This document shows, one piece after another, positions 27,331-36,992 of a DNA stretch of 64,000 nt. Source of the DNA: Phycisphaerales bacterium (GTDB lineage Bacteria; Planctomycetota; Phycisphaerae; Phycisphaerales; UBA1924); the NCBI GenBank assembly GCA_016709445.1, contig JADJMV010000025.1:69820-133819 (forward strand), in the 5' to 3' direction. A model generated the notes under the pieces. It made no database searches, had not been told where the DNA came from, and saw only the letters and a program-made list of their open reading frames with translations. A program made the translations under genes and the position numbers. The first letter of the stretch is position 1, and each line of letters starts with the position of its first letter.

Positions 27331-27548
27331 GAGGCTTCTCCTCCATCGTGGGCGCAAGATGTGGGTTCCGGCGACGGAGGCATCCCCCCGACGCACGGGC
27401 CCACCCTACTGGGTGAGTCGGTCTGTCGCGAGCCGATACGCGGGCTTTTTCGGCGGGATTCGATGGTTTTGCCCTTTCGGGGCTGGGGCCCGGGGCTCCG
27501 GCCTCGAACAAGACCCTCGCAGAGCCCCAACATCGGCGGTTCGGGGCG

Positions 27549-27578
27549 AAAGAAAAGCCCCGGGCCGGGCCCGGGGCT
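27549..27578 (-). terminator. Intrinsic terminator of the metalloprotease gene
   Basis: A 10-bp stem (AGCCCCGGGC-cgg-GCCCGGGGCT, 27556-27578) is followed on the minus strand by TTTTCTTTC. It lies 25 bases downstream of the gene ending at 27603. Confidence 0.85.
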
Positions 27579-27602
27579 GGAGTGTCGTGGGGGTCGTGAG
27601 GC

Positions 27603-29864
27603 TCAGCAGCCGGCGTTCCAGAGATTGAGGAAGGCGAGGACGTCCTGGGTGTTGACGTTGCCATCGCCGTTGATGTCGGCGGAGATATCGCCGGCGGCCC
27701 AGGCGTTGAGGAAGGCGAGGACGTCCTGGGTGTTGACGTTGCCGTCGTCGTTGAAGTCGGCGATGCAGTCGTTCGGCGGCGTGTACTCGTCACCGAGCCG
27801 GATGTCGTCGATGTACCAGTCGTCGGTGGCATCGGCGCCGACGGCACGGAAGCGGATCGTGAAGCCGTCGCTGTACGCGTCGAAGATCAGCGCGTTCTGG
27901 TGAAACTCGAACTTGGTTTGATCGTTGCCGTCCGAGGTGATGGTCTCGAAGGTCGAATAGCCGCCGAAGTCGTTGGTGTATTCGACGATGAGCTGCTTGC
28001 CGGATTCGACGCCCTTGTGCTCGACGTAGAAGCTGAGATAGGAGGGGAAGGGCGCGTTGGCCATCAGGAAGTTGAACGTCTCGGCCGAGTCGGTACCGTC
28101 AAGGTTGAGCGAGTACGGATCGCTCGGCTCGTTGGTGGCGTCGGTGGTGACGGCGGCGCCGGAGATATTCTGCCATGTCGTGCTGGTGTTGAGCGTCGAG
28201 TTGGCGAAGGGCTCGTAGAAGGGGAGCGCGTTGCCGGGGAAGTCGCCGACGCCGATGTCGTCGATGTACCAGTCGTCGGTGCCGTCGGCGCCCTGCGCGC
28301 GGAACCGGAGGGCGAAGTCCGGGCCCCAGGCGAAGACATCGACGGGGTAGACGTGGAAGTCAAAGGAGGACTGATCGACACCGTCGGAGGTGATGGTGTC
28401 GAAGGTCTGCCAGACGCCGTTGATGTCGAGGTACTCGGCGACGAGGGTCTTCCCGGCCTCGACGCCCTTGTGCTCGGAGTGGAACGAGAAGTAGGGCACC
28501 TCGAAGACACCGGTGAGATCGATCGATCCGGTCGTGATCGAGTCGGTCCCGTCGAGATTGAGCGAGTAGGGCTCGCTCGGCTCGCCGTCGGCGTTGGAGT
28601 TCACGACACCGCCGGAATTGCTCACCCAGATGTCGGTGTTGATGGTTGTGCTGGCCCAATCCTCGAAGAAGGGGAAGGAGATGCCGCTCTGATCGAGGCA
28701 CGGGCGGGCGGCGGCGTAGTTGGTGATCTTCGTGGCCGAGGCGGCGCCGAAGCGGGCGGGGTTCCCGAGCCCGTCGCACCCGCCGAGCCCGGAGCACATG
28801 ATGTGGCAATCGCCGTTGCCGTCGCAGTGCTGGGCGCTGAAGTTGTGGCCGATCTCGTGGGCGGAGAGGCCGCCGCGGGCATTCTGGCCGCTTGTGTAGC
28901 GGGACTGCACGCACCCGTAGCCGTTGTTGGTGCAGACGGCTGAGAGGTAGGCAATGCCGATCACCGAGCCGTCGAGGTTGACGCCGGTGAACATGTGGGC
29001 GAGGTCGCGGTGCACGCCGCCCTTGTTGGCGTTCCACCAGGAGCGGAACTGGCTCAGGCGCGTGCCGGGGTCGGTGGAGGTGTACGGGTCGCTGGAGGTG
29101 GTCCAGATGTTGTAGTGGGGGATCTGGAAGGTGACATTGCACTGTCCCTCGTAGACGGCGGAGACGCGGGCGATGACCAGGTCGATGTCGGCGATGGTGT
29201 TGGCTTCGCTCGAGCCGTTATAGACCGAGTAGAACTCGTAGTCGGCCTCGCACGCGAGCTCGCAGACCTCGAAGGCGCGCGTTCCGCCGCCGCTTCCGGC
29301 GGGCTCGGCGGCTTCGATGGCGCCCTGGGCCGCGTCGTCGACGCCGCAGCGCCACGGGCCGTTCGGGGCCGCGTCGTCGTCCCGCGACACCACGACCAGG
29401 GAGGGGTCGGCGCCCGGGAGGACGTCGTAGAGCGGTTGGATGGTCCAGATGACCGGCTCCTCGACCCCGGGGAGCACGACGGTCAGGTGGAGCCCGCCGC
29501 CGAGGCGCGAGCCCGCTGCCCTGGCGCCCTCGACACCCTTGACGAATCCTCGGACGGTGAGCGGCTGGGGCAGGGGGATGGGTGCGGTCACGCCCCCGTC
29601 GAGCCCGATCGTGGCGGTCGCGTCCGCGGTGCGGAACGAGGCCGGCTCGACCCACACGTCGTAGGTGAGGCCGTCGAGCACCAGATCGGTGCCGAACGCC
29701 ACGTTATCGGCGGGGACGGTCAACCGCTGGACCGTGAAGTCCAGGAGCTCGAGCTTGGACGCCACGCTCTGGCGCGTGCCCTGGTCGACCTGCTGTACCT
29801 GCGCGAGGACGGGCAACGCCGTGAGCCCGAACATCGCGACTGCTCCGAGGAGTCGTGTGCGCAT
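27603..29864 (-). CDS. Secreted reprolysin-like zinc metalloprotease with dockerin
   Basis: A 753-residue exported protein starting at 29864 after AGGAGGAAGAAG, with a signal peptide (LLGAVAMFGLTALPVLAQ). The zinc site HEIGHNFSAQH matches the M12 H-E-x-x-H-x5-H pattern, surrounded by several Cys. Two tandem copies of the beta-rich module ending DDWYIDDI-x-x-GD follow, and the protein closes with two EF-hand-like repeats, DFNDDGNVNTQDVLAFLNAW and DINGDGNVNTQDVLAFLNLW. It probably degrades extracellular protein. The close similarity of its C-terminal half to the adjacent subtilase suggests module shuffling between neighbours. Confidence 0.9.
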   Translation of the reverse strand: MRTRLLGAVAMFGLTALPVLAQVQQVDQGTRQSVASKLELLDFTVQRLTVPADNVAFGTDLVLDGLTYDVWVEPASFRTADATATIGLDGGVTAPIPLPQPLTVRGFVKGVEGARAAGSRLGGGLHLTVVLPGVEEPVIWTIQPLYDVLPGADPSLVVVSRDDDAAPNGPWRCGVDDAAQGAIEAAEPAGSGGGTRAFEVCELACEADYEFYSVYNGSSEANTIADIDLVIARVSAVYEGQCNVTFQIPHYNIWTTSSDPYTSTDPGTRLSQFRSWWNANKGGVHRDLAHMFTGVNLDGSVIGIAYLSAVCTNNGYGCVQSRYTSGQNARGGLSAHEIGHNFSAQHCDGNGDCHIMCSGLGGCDGLGNPARFGAASATKITNYAAARPCLDQSGISFPFFEDWASTTINTDIWVSNSGGVVNSNADGEPSEPYSLNLDGTDSITTGSIDLTGVFEVPYFSFHSEHKGVEAGKTLVAEYLDINGVWQTFDTITSDGVDQSSFDFHVYPVDVFAWGPDFALRFRAQGADGTDDWYIDDIGVGDFPGNALPFYEPFANSTLNTSTTWQNISGAAVTTDATNEPSDPYSLNLDGTDSAETFNFLMANAPFPSYLSFYVEHKGVESGKQLIVEYTNDFGGYSTFETITSDGNDQTKFEFHQNALIFDAYSDGFTIRFRAVGADATDDWYIDDIRLGDEYTPPNDCIADFNDDGNVNTQDVLAFLNAWAAGDISADINGDGNVNTQDVLAFLNLWNAGC

Positions 29865-30028
29865 CTTCTTCCTCCTGTACCTGGGGACCCTTCAGGCCTG
29901 AGCGTACACGAAACCGCTCGGAAGCCCAAGCGCCGGCTCCGGATCCATCGAATCGGCGATGGCGCGAAAGCGCGGCTTCCGGCGGCACGGCGCGGGGCTG
30001 CACACCCTGACAACACCCTCGTGAAATC

Positions 30029-32383
30029 CTACTGCCCGGCCCAATTGCGGAGAAACTCGACCACATCGCGCGAGTCGACGGCGCCGTCGCCGGTGATGTC
30101 GGCGCCGGGGTCATGGGCGCTCCAGTCGGAGAGGAAGGCCGTCAGATCGCGTGAGTCGACCACACCGTCGTCGTTCCAGTCGGCGACCGGCCCGGTGATC
30201 GTCAGGGTGCGCACGGGCATGAGCGCGACGGTCTCGCCGGCCTGGGCGATCGTGACCTCGAGCCGGTCGGTACCCCGTGCGTCGTCGCCGAGCGCGGCGG
30301 CGCTCACGACGATTGTGTAGGTGCCGTCGCCGTGATCGGTCGCGTCGCCGAGGGTCGTGAGCCCGGCCGAGCCCGCGGCGTGTCGAGCGCCGACGGCGAG
30401 GCCCGGCCCGACCGGCTCCGATCGCCAATCGAGAGGCTCGATGCGGAGCGTGGTCTCGGCGCCGACGGGGAGCCTGTCGGTCCCGAGATCGGCGGTGGAT
30501 CGCACGGCGTCGGCGACCCCGATCAGTGAGACGCGCCACGCGTCGTACAGGTCGTGCAGCTGCGCGACCGGATCGGGATCGTCCTTGGATTGGTTCGCGA
30601 CGTTGAACTCCATGTAGTACCGCGCGGTGGCGCACCCGACCCCGTTGTTGAAGTAGCCCTCCCCGTCGCCCGGATCGATGCCGGCGACGCCCATGATCCC
30701 GTTGATCTGCCGCATGTTGCTGGCGAGGTCCGGCCGGCCGTCCCCGGTAAAGTCGCCGATCGCCAGGTCGTTCGCCCCGCCGGCGAGCGCGTAGATCCGG
30801 TCGAGCAGGGGGTCGGCGCCGGGCCGGCCGAGCATGAGAGTCAGGCCGGCGTTGATGTCGTTGGAGAGGGCGAGGTCGTCGAGGCCGTCGCCGTCGATAT
30901 CCGCCGACTCTATCGCGGTGTACTGCAGGCCGGTTCCGAGCAGCGCCGAACCGAACACGCCTTGGGCCGTTTGGCGGAACACGCTGATCGATCGCCCGTC
31001 GCGGTTGGCCGTGGCGAGGTCGGTGCGTCCGTCGCCGTCGAAGTCACCGGCCGCGACGCCCACGGGCCGGGCGTCGGTGCCAAGCGTTCGGTCCAGAGTG
31101 AAGCCGCCGGCGCCGTTGTTGGCGAGGATGGCGAGGAGGTTGTCGTCTTGGAGCGTGCACGCCAGGTCGGGGGCGCCGTCGGCATCGATCCGGGCGCTGA
31201 TCACGGGGCCGGGGTTGGCGCCCACCGCGATCGACTGGGCTGGGGCGATCGCGCCCGCGCCGTTGTTCAGGAGGATCGTGACGGTGCCCGCTGTGGCGTT
31301 GCTGATCGCGGCGTCGGGCCAGGAGTCGCCGTTGAAGTCGCCGGTGCTCACCCAGGTCGCGCCGGGCTCGACGACGATGAGCGATGGGAAGCTGAAGGAT
31401 CCGTCACCGAGGCCGTAGAGCAGGCCCGCGCGGCCGTTCGTCGGATCGCCATAGAGCAGATCGAGATGGCCGTCACGATCGAAATCCGCGGTGGCCAGGC
31501 CGCTGACAAGTCCCGCCGCCGTTGCCGGCAGGGAGGGCGCGAAGGTGACGTAGTGATCCATGAGCTGGGTGCCGAGCATGACGCCGATCAGGGAGTCGTT
31601 GCGGCTCGCGGCCGCGAGGTCGAGCCGGCCGTCCTCGTTGAAGTCGCCGGTGGCAAGGCCGTATGTGGAGCGCCCGACCCGATAGACCGAATTGCATCCG
31701 AATCCATCACCGGCCCGGGCGATGAGCATGTAGGAGATGTGAGCGCTCTTGCCGGTCTCGGGATCCCAGCCCTCGGGGGGGGAGCCGCAGCTGTCCGGGT
31801 TATTGTTGTTGCAGGAGCAGCGTCCATCGCCGCCGAAGGATCGGGCCTCCTCCATGGCGAGCATCATGGTCTCGGCCAGGTCGAGCCCGCTGGCGAGTGA
31901 GGAGACGATGACCTGCTCGGTCTCGGCGACGACGGGATTGCCGGTGAGGACATTGCCCTGCACGGCGTAGACGACGTCGCCGACGCGTCCGGTCGCACCG
32001 CCGGCCCACTGGCCGTCGCGAGTGCCGGTAAAGGTGGCGACCCCCCCCATCGCATCGGCGATGCCGTACTGACGGGACTGGTGCGAGACGTCGAAGGCCT
32101 CGAGCAGCGCAAGGATCTCCTGCGGATCGACGCCCTCGAGGAGGCGGTCGCGCATGAACACGCGGTTGAAGCCGTTCTGGTCGACCGAGCTCTGGGCCGT
32201 GGCGGCCCCGACGCCCGGGATGAGCACGGGCGTATTGGCTCGAAGATCAAAGCCGGTGAGGCACGTGGCCGATCCGACCGCGATCTCGCCGGTGCGGGTG
32301 TCGATGATGACGATGGACCATGTCGCCGAGGCGGTGGTGGCGATACCGGCGACGACCGCAAGGGCACAGGCTGCGCGACGCAT
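30029..32383 (-). CDS. Secreted DUF1028 / FG-GAP repeat protein with dockerin
   Basis: A 784-residue exported protein. A signal peptide (CALAVVAGIATTASA) is followed directly by a DUF1028 domain (TWSIVIIDTRTGEIAVGSAT), an Ntn-hydrolase-like fold. A set of FG-GAP/VCBS propeller repeats comes next (ATGDFNEDGRLDLAAAS, ATADFDRDGHLDLLYGD, AAGDFDGDGRTDLATAN). The C-terminus is a dockerin-like pair, DWNDDGVVDSRDLTAFLSDW and DITGDGAVDSRDVVEFLRNW. The start at 32383 puts the signal at the N-terminus. Substrate and activity are unknown. Confidence 0.85.
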   Translation of the reverse strand: MRRAACALAVVAGIATTASATWSIVIIDTRTGEIAVGSATCLTGFDLRANTPVLIPGVGAATAQSSVDQNGFNRVFMRDRLLEGVDPQEILALLEAFDVSHQSRQYGIADAMGGVATFTGTRDGQWAGGATGRVGDVVYAVQGNVLTGNPVVAETEQVIVSSLASGLDLAETMMLAMEEARSFGGDGRCSCNNNNPDSCGSPPEGWDPETGKSAHISYMLIARAGDGFGCNSVYRVGRSTYGLATGDFNEDGRLDLAAASRNDSLIGVMLGTQLMDHYVTFAPSLPATAAGLVSGLATADFDRDGHLDLLYGDPTNGRAGLLYGLGDGSFSFPSLIVVEPGATWVSTGDFNGDSWPDAAISNATAGTVTILLNNGAGAIAPAQSIAVGANPGPVISARIDADGAPDLACTLQDDNLLAILANNGAGGFTLDRTLGTDARPVGVAAGDFDGDGRTDLATANRDGRSISVFRQTAQGVFGSALLGTGLQYTAIESADIDGDGLDDLALSNDINAGLTLMLGRPGADPLLDRIYALAGGANDLAIGDFTGDGRPDLASNMRQINGIMGVAGIDPGDGEGYFNNGVGCATARYYMEFNVANQSKDDPDPVAQLHDLYDAWRVSLIGVADAVRSTADLGTDRLPVGAETTLRIEPLDWRSEPVGPGLAVGARHAAGSAGLTTLGDATDHGDGTYTIVVSAAALGDDARGTDRLEVTIAQAGETVALMPVRTLTITGPVADWNDDGVVDSRDLTAFLSDWSAHDPGADITGDGAVDSRDVVEFLRNWAGQ

Positions 32384-32515
32384 TGGGTGATCTCTCGCTT
32401 CTGGGGGGCTGCTCACTTCGGGACCCCGAACTCAAGCTATCGGCGACAGAGCACGGCTCCAAGCCCCGCGGCCTGAGGTTCGGCCAGAACTGGGAGTTGG
32501 ATGGGGGCGGGGGGC

Positions 32516-32547
32516 AAAAAAGCAGCCCGGCGGCCCTTCGGCCGCCG
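32516..32547 (-). terminator. Intrinsic terminator of the PEP-CTERM gene
   Basis: An 8-bp stem CGGCGGCC-cttc-GGCCGCCG (32528-32547) is followed on the minus strand by GGGCTGCTTTTTTG. It lies about 30 bases after the gene ending at 32578. Confidence 0.85.
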
Positions 32548-32577
32548 AGCGTTGCTCTGCATCAGAATGTCGTGCGA

Positions 32578-33132
32578 TTAGCGACGACGGCGGGTGGCGA
32601 CGAGGCCGCCGAGGCCGAGAGCCGCGAGGGCGCCCGGCGTGGGGACCGCGGTGTAGGTGCGGAAGGTGTAGTCGAAGTCGGGGAAAGAGCCGAAGCCGGA
32701 GTTGGCACAGGTCTGGCCGAAGGCGTAGGGGTTGACCGTCGAGCCGTAGATGCCCTCGGTGTTCTGCGCGCTGGTGAAGACCAGGTAGTAGGTGACATTC
32801 TGGGCGATTGGCTGGGGGGACCAGAACACATCGACCCACTGCCCCTCGGTGCCGACGGCGGAGCCCTGGGCCATCAGGTTGCCGCCCTGATTGGGCAGGT
32901 TGTCGAACAGGCTGATCGTAATGGTTTCCGAGGACCCACCGCCGAAGTCCATGAGTTGGATATCGGCGCCGCTGACGTTGCTGGCGCTCTGGGTCTGGAA
33001 GGACTGGGCGAGGTCGCCCTGGCCGAACGACGCCATGTACGCGTCGTTTTGGGGCTGGTTCTGGTCGATCACATCGGCTGCAGCGGCGCCGGCCAAGCCA
33101 GCCACCGCCACAAGGGCAACAAGAGTCTTCAT
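32578..33132 (-). CDS. PEP-CTERM sorting-domain protein
   Basis: A 184-residue protein with a signal peptide (MKTLVALVAVAGLAGAAAA), a beta-rich middle and the C-terminal VPTPGALAALGLGG helix with a RRRR tail. The tail is the signature of PEP-CTERM substrates, which exosortase removes as the protein is delivered to the surface. A GGAGAG site precedes the start at 33132. The middle domain resembles short planctomycete extracellular proteins of unknown function. No exosortase gene is in the window. Confidence 0.82.
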   Translation of the reverse strand: MKTLVALVAVAGLAGAAAADVIDQNQPQNDAYMASFGQGDLAQSFQTQSASNVSGADIQLMDFGGGSSETITISLFDNLPNQGGNLMAQGSAVGTEGQWVDVFWSPQPIAQNVTYYLVFTSAQNTEGIYGSTVNPYAFGQTCANSGFGSFPDFDYTFRTYTAVPTPGALAALGLGGLVATRRRR

Positions 33133-33310
33133 GCTCATCTCTCCGCGCTCTGCACTCGCTCCATAGGCCCCCACACCGGAAGCCCGAGGCCCCGATGGTA
33201 CTTGAGTTGACTCGGAAAGTGTACGGAAAAGTGCGTAGACGGAGAGGTTTGTGGTACGTCTGGCGCGAACGAGGCCCGCGAATCCGTCAAGTCGTTATCG
33301 GACGAAGTTG

Positions 33311-35149
33311 CTATCGATCGAGCCGCCTTCGAACGTCCGAAGCGGTCCGGTTGTCCCCGCTCGCCTCCAGGGCCGCGGCGTACCGGGATCCGACCTGATA
33401 CCAGCTGGTCTGGACGAGGAAAATCTTCGCCATGCGTTGGGGTTGCCGGAGACGGCGGAAGGCCTGCTCGTAGAGCTTGACGACTTCCTGGCCCCGGCCC
33501 TCATCGCTCAGAAGCCGGGCGGCGAGATCCAGCGATTCGATCGCCGGCGGGCCGACCTCCGGGAATGCGTCGAAGACCGCCTTGGCTGCGCCCACGGCCT
33601 CGGGTTTGCGGCCCTGCTCAACCAGGGTTCGTACCTGCTCGAGCCGGGCCCGGGCCGCGAGATCGGGGCGGGAGGCGAAGCGCCCCGCGGCCCAGTCCCA
33701 GAGGTGGGCCCGTGCGGCGGGGTCGGCGACGGCGGCGAAGACGGGGGTGAGGATCTCCATGGCGAAGTCGGGGCTGCTGTTGCCCGCGAGGCGATCGACT
33801 GCCTGGGTCCACCGTTCCTTTTGTTCGAGGGTCGCGGTGGGGCTGGCGACGATGTTTCGGGCGAGGATCCAGCCGTCCAGATTGCCTGCATCGCGGCGCA
33901 GCGCGGCCTCGAGGAGGTTGAGTTGTCGCGCGGTGAGGTCGGGCGTGACTGATCCGTCGCCGCCGCGGGCCCACGCGAGCGAGGCGGCGCGGCGTGCGGC
34001 GTCGGCGAGGGCGATCGACTCGCGGCGTTGCTCGGGGGTGAGGGACGCCGAGTAGGCCTCGATGCTCAGGTATGCGTCGGGGACGGAATCACCGGTTTGC
34101 GGGTCCACGACCTTGCCCTGGGTGTCCTCGAATTCCTTGTACCGGCCGGCGGAGAAGTTCCAGCGCAGGGCGCGTCGGCCCGACTGCTCGACAAAGCCGA
34201 CCCAGGCGTGGGAGGCATCGCCGGACCTTCCCCGCACGTAGCAGGCGGGGACGCCGACGGCCTTGCCCACCGTTTCGGCGAAATAGGCCTGATCGGCGCA
34301 GACGCCCCCATTCTGGCGGATCGATTCGAGTGTGTATGCGCCGGAGGCCGTGACCCGCTTCTGGGCGTCGGTCTCGCGGAACGCCCGAGTGTCGTAGCTG
34401 ATCTCCTTGTATCGGTTGCCGATGTTCTTGTCGCGGGCGTACCGCTGCCTCGCCCAGTCCAGTTCGGCGACCGAGCCGGTGGCGCTGGCCAGGTAGGTGA
34501 GCAGCGGGGCGGGGGTTTCCCGGAGCGAGATCTGCATGGCGCGCTCGTTCCCGGCGTAGTACCCGAACAGCTCGACCGGGTCGATCGGGGAGACGGTGTT
34601 CTCATTGATGCGACGATCGCCGGGGCGGTCGTACACCGCGGCGATGGCGGCGGCGAGGGGGGCGAGCTCGGCGACGCGCTCGCCGTGGGCATCGATGAGG
34701 CGTTGGAGTACTCCGTAGGCGGCCGGGATGTCGTCCCGGTCGCCGAGCAGGAAGACGACCTCGGCGGCGAGGTCCTCGTGGGCCTTGAAGAGGGCGGTGA
34801 TCGCCTTCCTCGGGGCGGGCTCGAGGGCGGCCAGTTGGGCGCCGAGCCGGGCGGCGAGATCGGCGCGGGCGAGGCCGTCCGGTTTTGAGACATTGATATC
34901 CATAATCAATGCGTCGAAGGCGGCCTGGCCGGGGGAGGGTGGTGGCTCGAGGATGGAGTAGGGGGTGATTGGGGCGGTCTCGAGCCAGATCCAGGTGGGT
35001 GGGAGGGGTTCGGGGGCGTCGTGCTGGGGTTGTTCCCGGCTCGTGGACGGAGGTTTGGTGGAAGGCGCGGCCTTGGATTGGCCGAGGGCGGTGCCGGCGA
35101 GGATGGGAAAGAGAGCCAAGAAGCAGGTGCAGGCGGGTTTGCGGCGCAT
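33311..35149 (-). CDS. Exported transglutaminase-like protein
   Basis: The 612-residue protein has a signal peptide (FLALFPILAGTALGQ) and a Pro/Ser-rich linker. The transglutaminase-like core shows Cys in QNGGVCADQAYFAETVG, His in SGDASHAWVGF and a downstream Asp candidate. The C-terminal half is helical and TPR-like. Bacterial members of this family are usually proteases or cross-linkers acting in the periplasm. CGGAGGCCTCC precedes the ATG at 35149. It is divergent from the tRNA-Thr/tuf promoter. Confidence 0.75.
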   Translation of the reverse strand: MRRKPACTCFLALFPILAGTALGQSKAAPSTKPPSTSREQPQHDAPEPLPPTWIWLETAPITPYSILEPPPSPGQAAFDALIMDINVSKPDGLARADLAARLGAQLAALEPAPRKAITALFKAHEDLAAEVVFLLGDRDDIPAAYGVLQRLIDAHGERVAELAPLAAAIAAVYDRPGDRRINENTVSPIDPVELFGYYAGNERAMQISLRETPAPLLTYLASATGSVAELDWARQRYARDKNIGNRYKEISYDTRAFRETDAQKRVTASGAYTLESIRQNGGVCADQAYFAETVGKAVGVPACYVRGRSGDASHAWVGFVEQSGRRALRWNFSAGRYKEFEDTQGKVVDPQTGDSVPDAYLSIEAYSASLTPEQRRESIALADAARRAASLAWARGGDGSVTPDLTARQLNLLEAALRRDAGNLDGWILARNIVASPTATLEQKERWTQAVDRLAGNSSPDFAMEILTPVFAAVADPAARAHLWDWAAGRFASRPDLAARARLEQVRTLVEQGRKPEAVGAAKAVFDAFPEVGPPAIESLDLAARLLSDEGRGQEVVKLYEQAFRRLRQPQRMAKIFLVQTSWYQVGSRYAAALEASGDNRTASDVRRRLDR

Positions 35150-35218
35150 GGAGGCCTCCGTGGAAGAGGTATGGGGAAGGGTACGGCGGGGTTGCCCGAA
35201 AGGGGCCCTCGGGGCGGT

Positions 35219-35246
35219 TTGACCGGCCATGGGCCCGGGGTACTAT
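35219..35246 (+). promoter_or_regulatory. Sigma-70-type promoter of the tRNA-Thr/tuf operon
   Basis: TTGACC (35219-35224) and TACTAT (35241-35246) are separated by 16 bases, with the tRNA starting 28 bases further on. Spacing and position fit a housekeeping promoter. Confidence 0.6.
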
Positions 35247-35274
35247 CGTTGCTCGCCCATCACGGGAGGGCGTT

Positions 35275-35346
35275 GCCGCTGTAGCTCAGTGGTAGAGCGC
35301 ACCCTTGGTAAGGGTGAGGTCGTGGGTTCAAGTCCCACTAGCGGCT
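35275..35346 (+). tRNA. tRNA-Thr (GGT anticodon)
   Basis: A 72-base cloverleaf with acceptor GCCGCTG / TAGCGGC, anticodon stem CACCC / GGGTG with loop TTGGTAA (anticodon GGT), and T arm GTGGG TTCAAGT CCCAC. No CCA is encoded. tRNA-Thr immediately before tuf is the classic tufB-operon arrangement. Confidence 0.95.
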
Positions 35347-35611
35347 CTTGGGGCGTTCCGTCCGCGCGAGCGGCTGGGCGTATGGTGGCCGGTGTCTCGC
35401 ATCCGAATCCAGGATGACGGGGCGGCGGTGGGATAGAGTTTGGCTGGTTGGTTCCGGCGTGTGGCCGGGGCCAATCGGGACGTCGGCCTGCTCGCGTCGT
35501 CGCGATCGGTGCCGAGTGGGCACGATGGATTTGTAGAACTGGGCCGCATCGGCCCGAACGGGGCCGAGCGAACCTTTCGGCAACCGATGACTAGGTTGGA
35601 GGTTACTTGCC

Positions 35612-36829
35612 ATGGCGAAGGGCGTTTTCGAGAGAACCAAGCCGCACGTCAACGTCGGGACGATCGGTCATATCGACCACGGCAAGTCGACCTTGACGGC
35701 GGCGCTCGTGGCTCGTGCGGCGGCGAAGGGCCGCGGCGAGATGAAGAGCTACGCGGAAATCACCAAGGGCGGCACGGTGCGTGACGCCAACAAGACGGTG
35801 ACGATCCATTCGTCGCATGTCGAGTACGAGACGGATGGCCGGCACTACGCGCACGTGGACTGCCCGGGCCACGCCGACTTCATCAAGAACATGATCACCG
35901 GCGCCGCCCAGATGGACGGGGCGATCCTGGTGGTCGCGGCGGACTCGGGGCCGATGCCCCAGACCCGCGAGCACGTGCTGCTCGCCCGTCAGGTCGGCGT
36001 GCCGCACATCGTGGTCTTCCTGAACAAGGTGGACCTCGTGGACGATCCCGAGCTGCTCGACCTGGTCGAGATGGAGGTCCGCGACCTCCTGAACAAGTAC
36101 AGCTTCCCCGGCGACGACACCCCCATCATCAAGGGGCAGTCCAAGGCGGCGCTGGAGAACCCCAAGGACGACGCGATCTGCAAGCCCATCGACGAGCTGT
36201 TCGATGCGTTGGACAGCTACATCCCCGAGCCGCCCCGCGAGGTGGACAAGCCCTTCCTGATGTCCGTCGAGGACGTCTTCAGCATCAAGGGGCGCGGCAC
36301 GGTGGCGACCGGGCGTATCGAGCGCGGCGTCATGAAGGTCGGCGACGCGGCCGAGATCGTCGGTCTGGCCGATGAGAACAAGCTGACGACGGTGACCGGC
36401 GTCGAGATGTTCAACAAGACCCTGGACCAGGGCCAGGCCGGCGACAACGTCGGCGTGCTGCTCCGTGGTGTTGAAAAGAACCAGATCGAGCGCGGGCAGG
36501 TCGTCTGCAAGCCGGGCTCGATCAAGCCCCACTCGAAGTTCAAGGGCCAGGTCTACGTGCTGACCAAGGAGGAGGGTGGCCGTCACACGCCGTTCTTCGC
36601 CGGTTACAAGCCCCAGTTCTACTTCCGCACCACCGACGTGACCGGCCAGGTCCTGCAGCTGACCGGCGAGGGCGGCAAGGTGGTCGAGATGTGCATGCCC
36701 GGCGATAACGTGACCATGGAGGTCAATCTCGCCGACAAGCCCGTCGCCATGGAGACCGGCCTCCGCTTCGCGGTTCGCGAGGGCGGTCGCACCATCGGCT
36801 CGGGCACCGTGACCGAGATCCTCGCCTGA
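35612..36829 (+). CDS. tuf: Elongation factor Tu
   Basis: A 405-residue translational GTPase delivering aminoacyl-tRNA to the ribosome. It shows P-loop GHIDHGKST (19-27), DCPGH (83-87), NKVD (138-141) and the full domain II/III sequence. Switch I (about 50-66) is divergent: where most bacteria have an ID-x-APEE...RGITI stretch, this protein reads EITKGGTVRDANKTVTI, so RGITI becomes KTVTI with the Mg-binding Thr kept. GGAGG precedes the start. It lies between tRNA-Thr and rpmG, as in the tufB locus of many bacteria. Confidence 0.97.
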   Translation: MAKGVFERTKPHVNVGTIGHIDHGKSTLTAALVARAAAKGRGEMKSYAEITKGGTVRDANKTVTIHSSHVEYETDGRHYAHVDCPGHADFIKNMITGAAQMDGAILVVAADSGPMPQTREHVLLARQVGVPHIVVFLNKVDLVDDPELLDLVEMEVRDLLNKYSFPGDDTPIIKGQSKAALENPKDDAICKPIDELFDALDSYIPEPPREVDKPFLMSVEDVFSIKGRGTVATGRIERGVMKVGDAAEIVGLADENKLTTVTGVEMFNKTLDQGQAGDNVGVLLRGVEKNQIERGQVVCKPGSIKPHSKFKGQVYVLTKEEGGRHTPFFAGYKPQFYFRTTDVTGQVLQLTGEGGKVVEMCMPGDNVTMEVNLADKPVAMETGLRFAVREGGRTIGSGTVTEILA

Positions 36830-36909
36830 TCGACGCCGCTCCGGCGGCGTCCCTGGGGTAGGGTCGGGGGCCCCGGGCTGTGCCCGGAGCCCACGCAGAC
36901 GATTGCACC

Positions 36910-36943
36910 GGCCCGGTGGGGAGCACCCATCGGGCCGTCTTTT
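36910..36943 (+). terminator. Terminator between tuf and rpmG
   Basis: GGCCCG-gTGGGgagcaCCCAt-CGGGCC (36910-36936) forms a strong stem and is followed by GTCTTTT. It would separate or attenuate expression between EF-Tu and L33. Confidence 0.75.
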
Positions 36944-36992
36944 CGAGAAGCACGCATCGCCCGCTCCAAGGGCGCGAAACAGGACGCTGATC

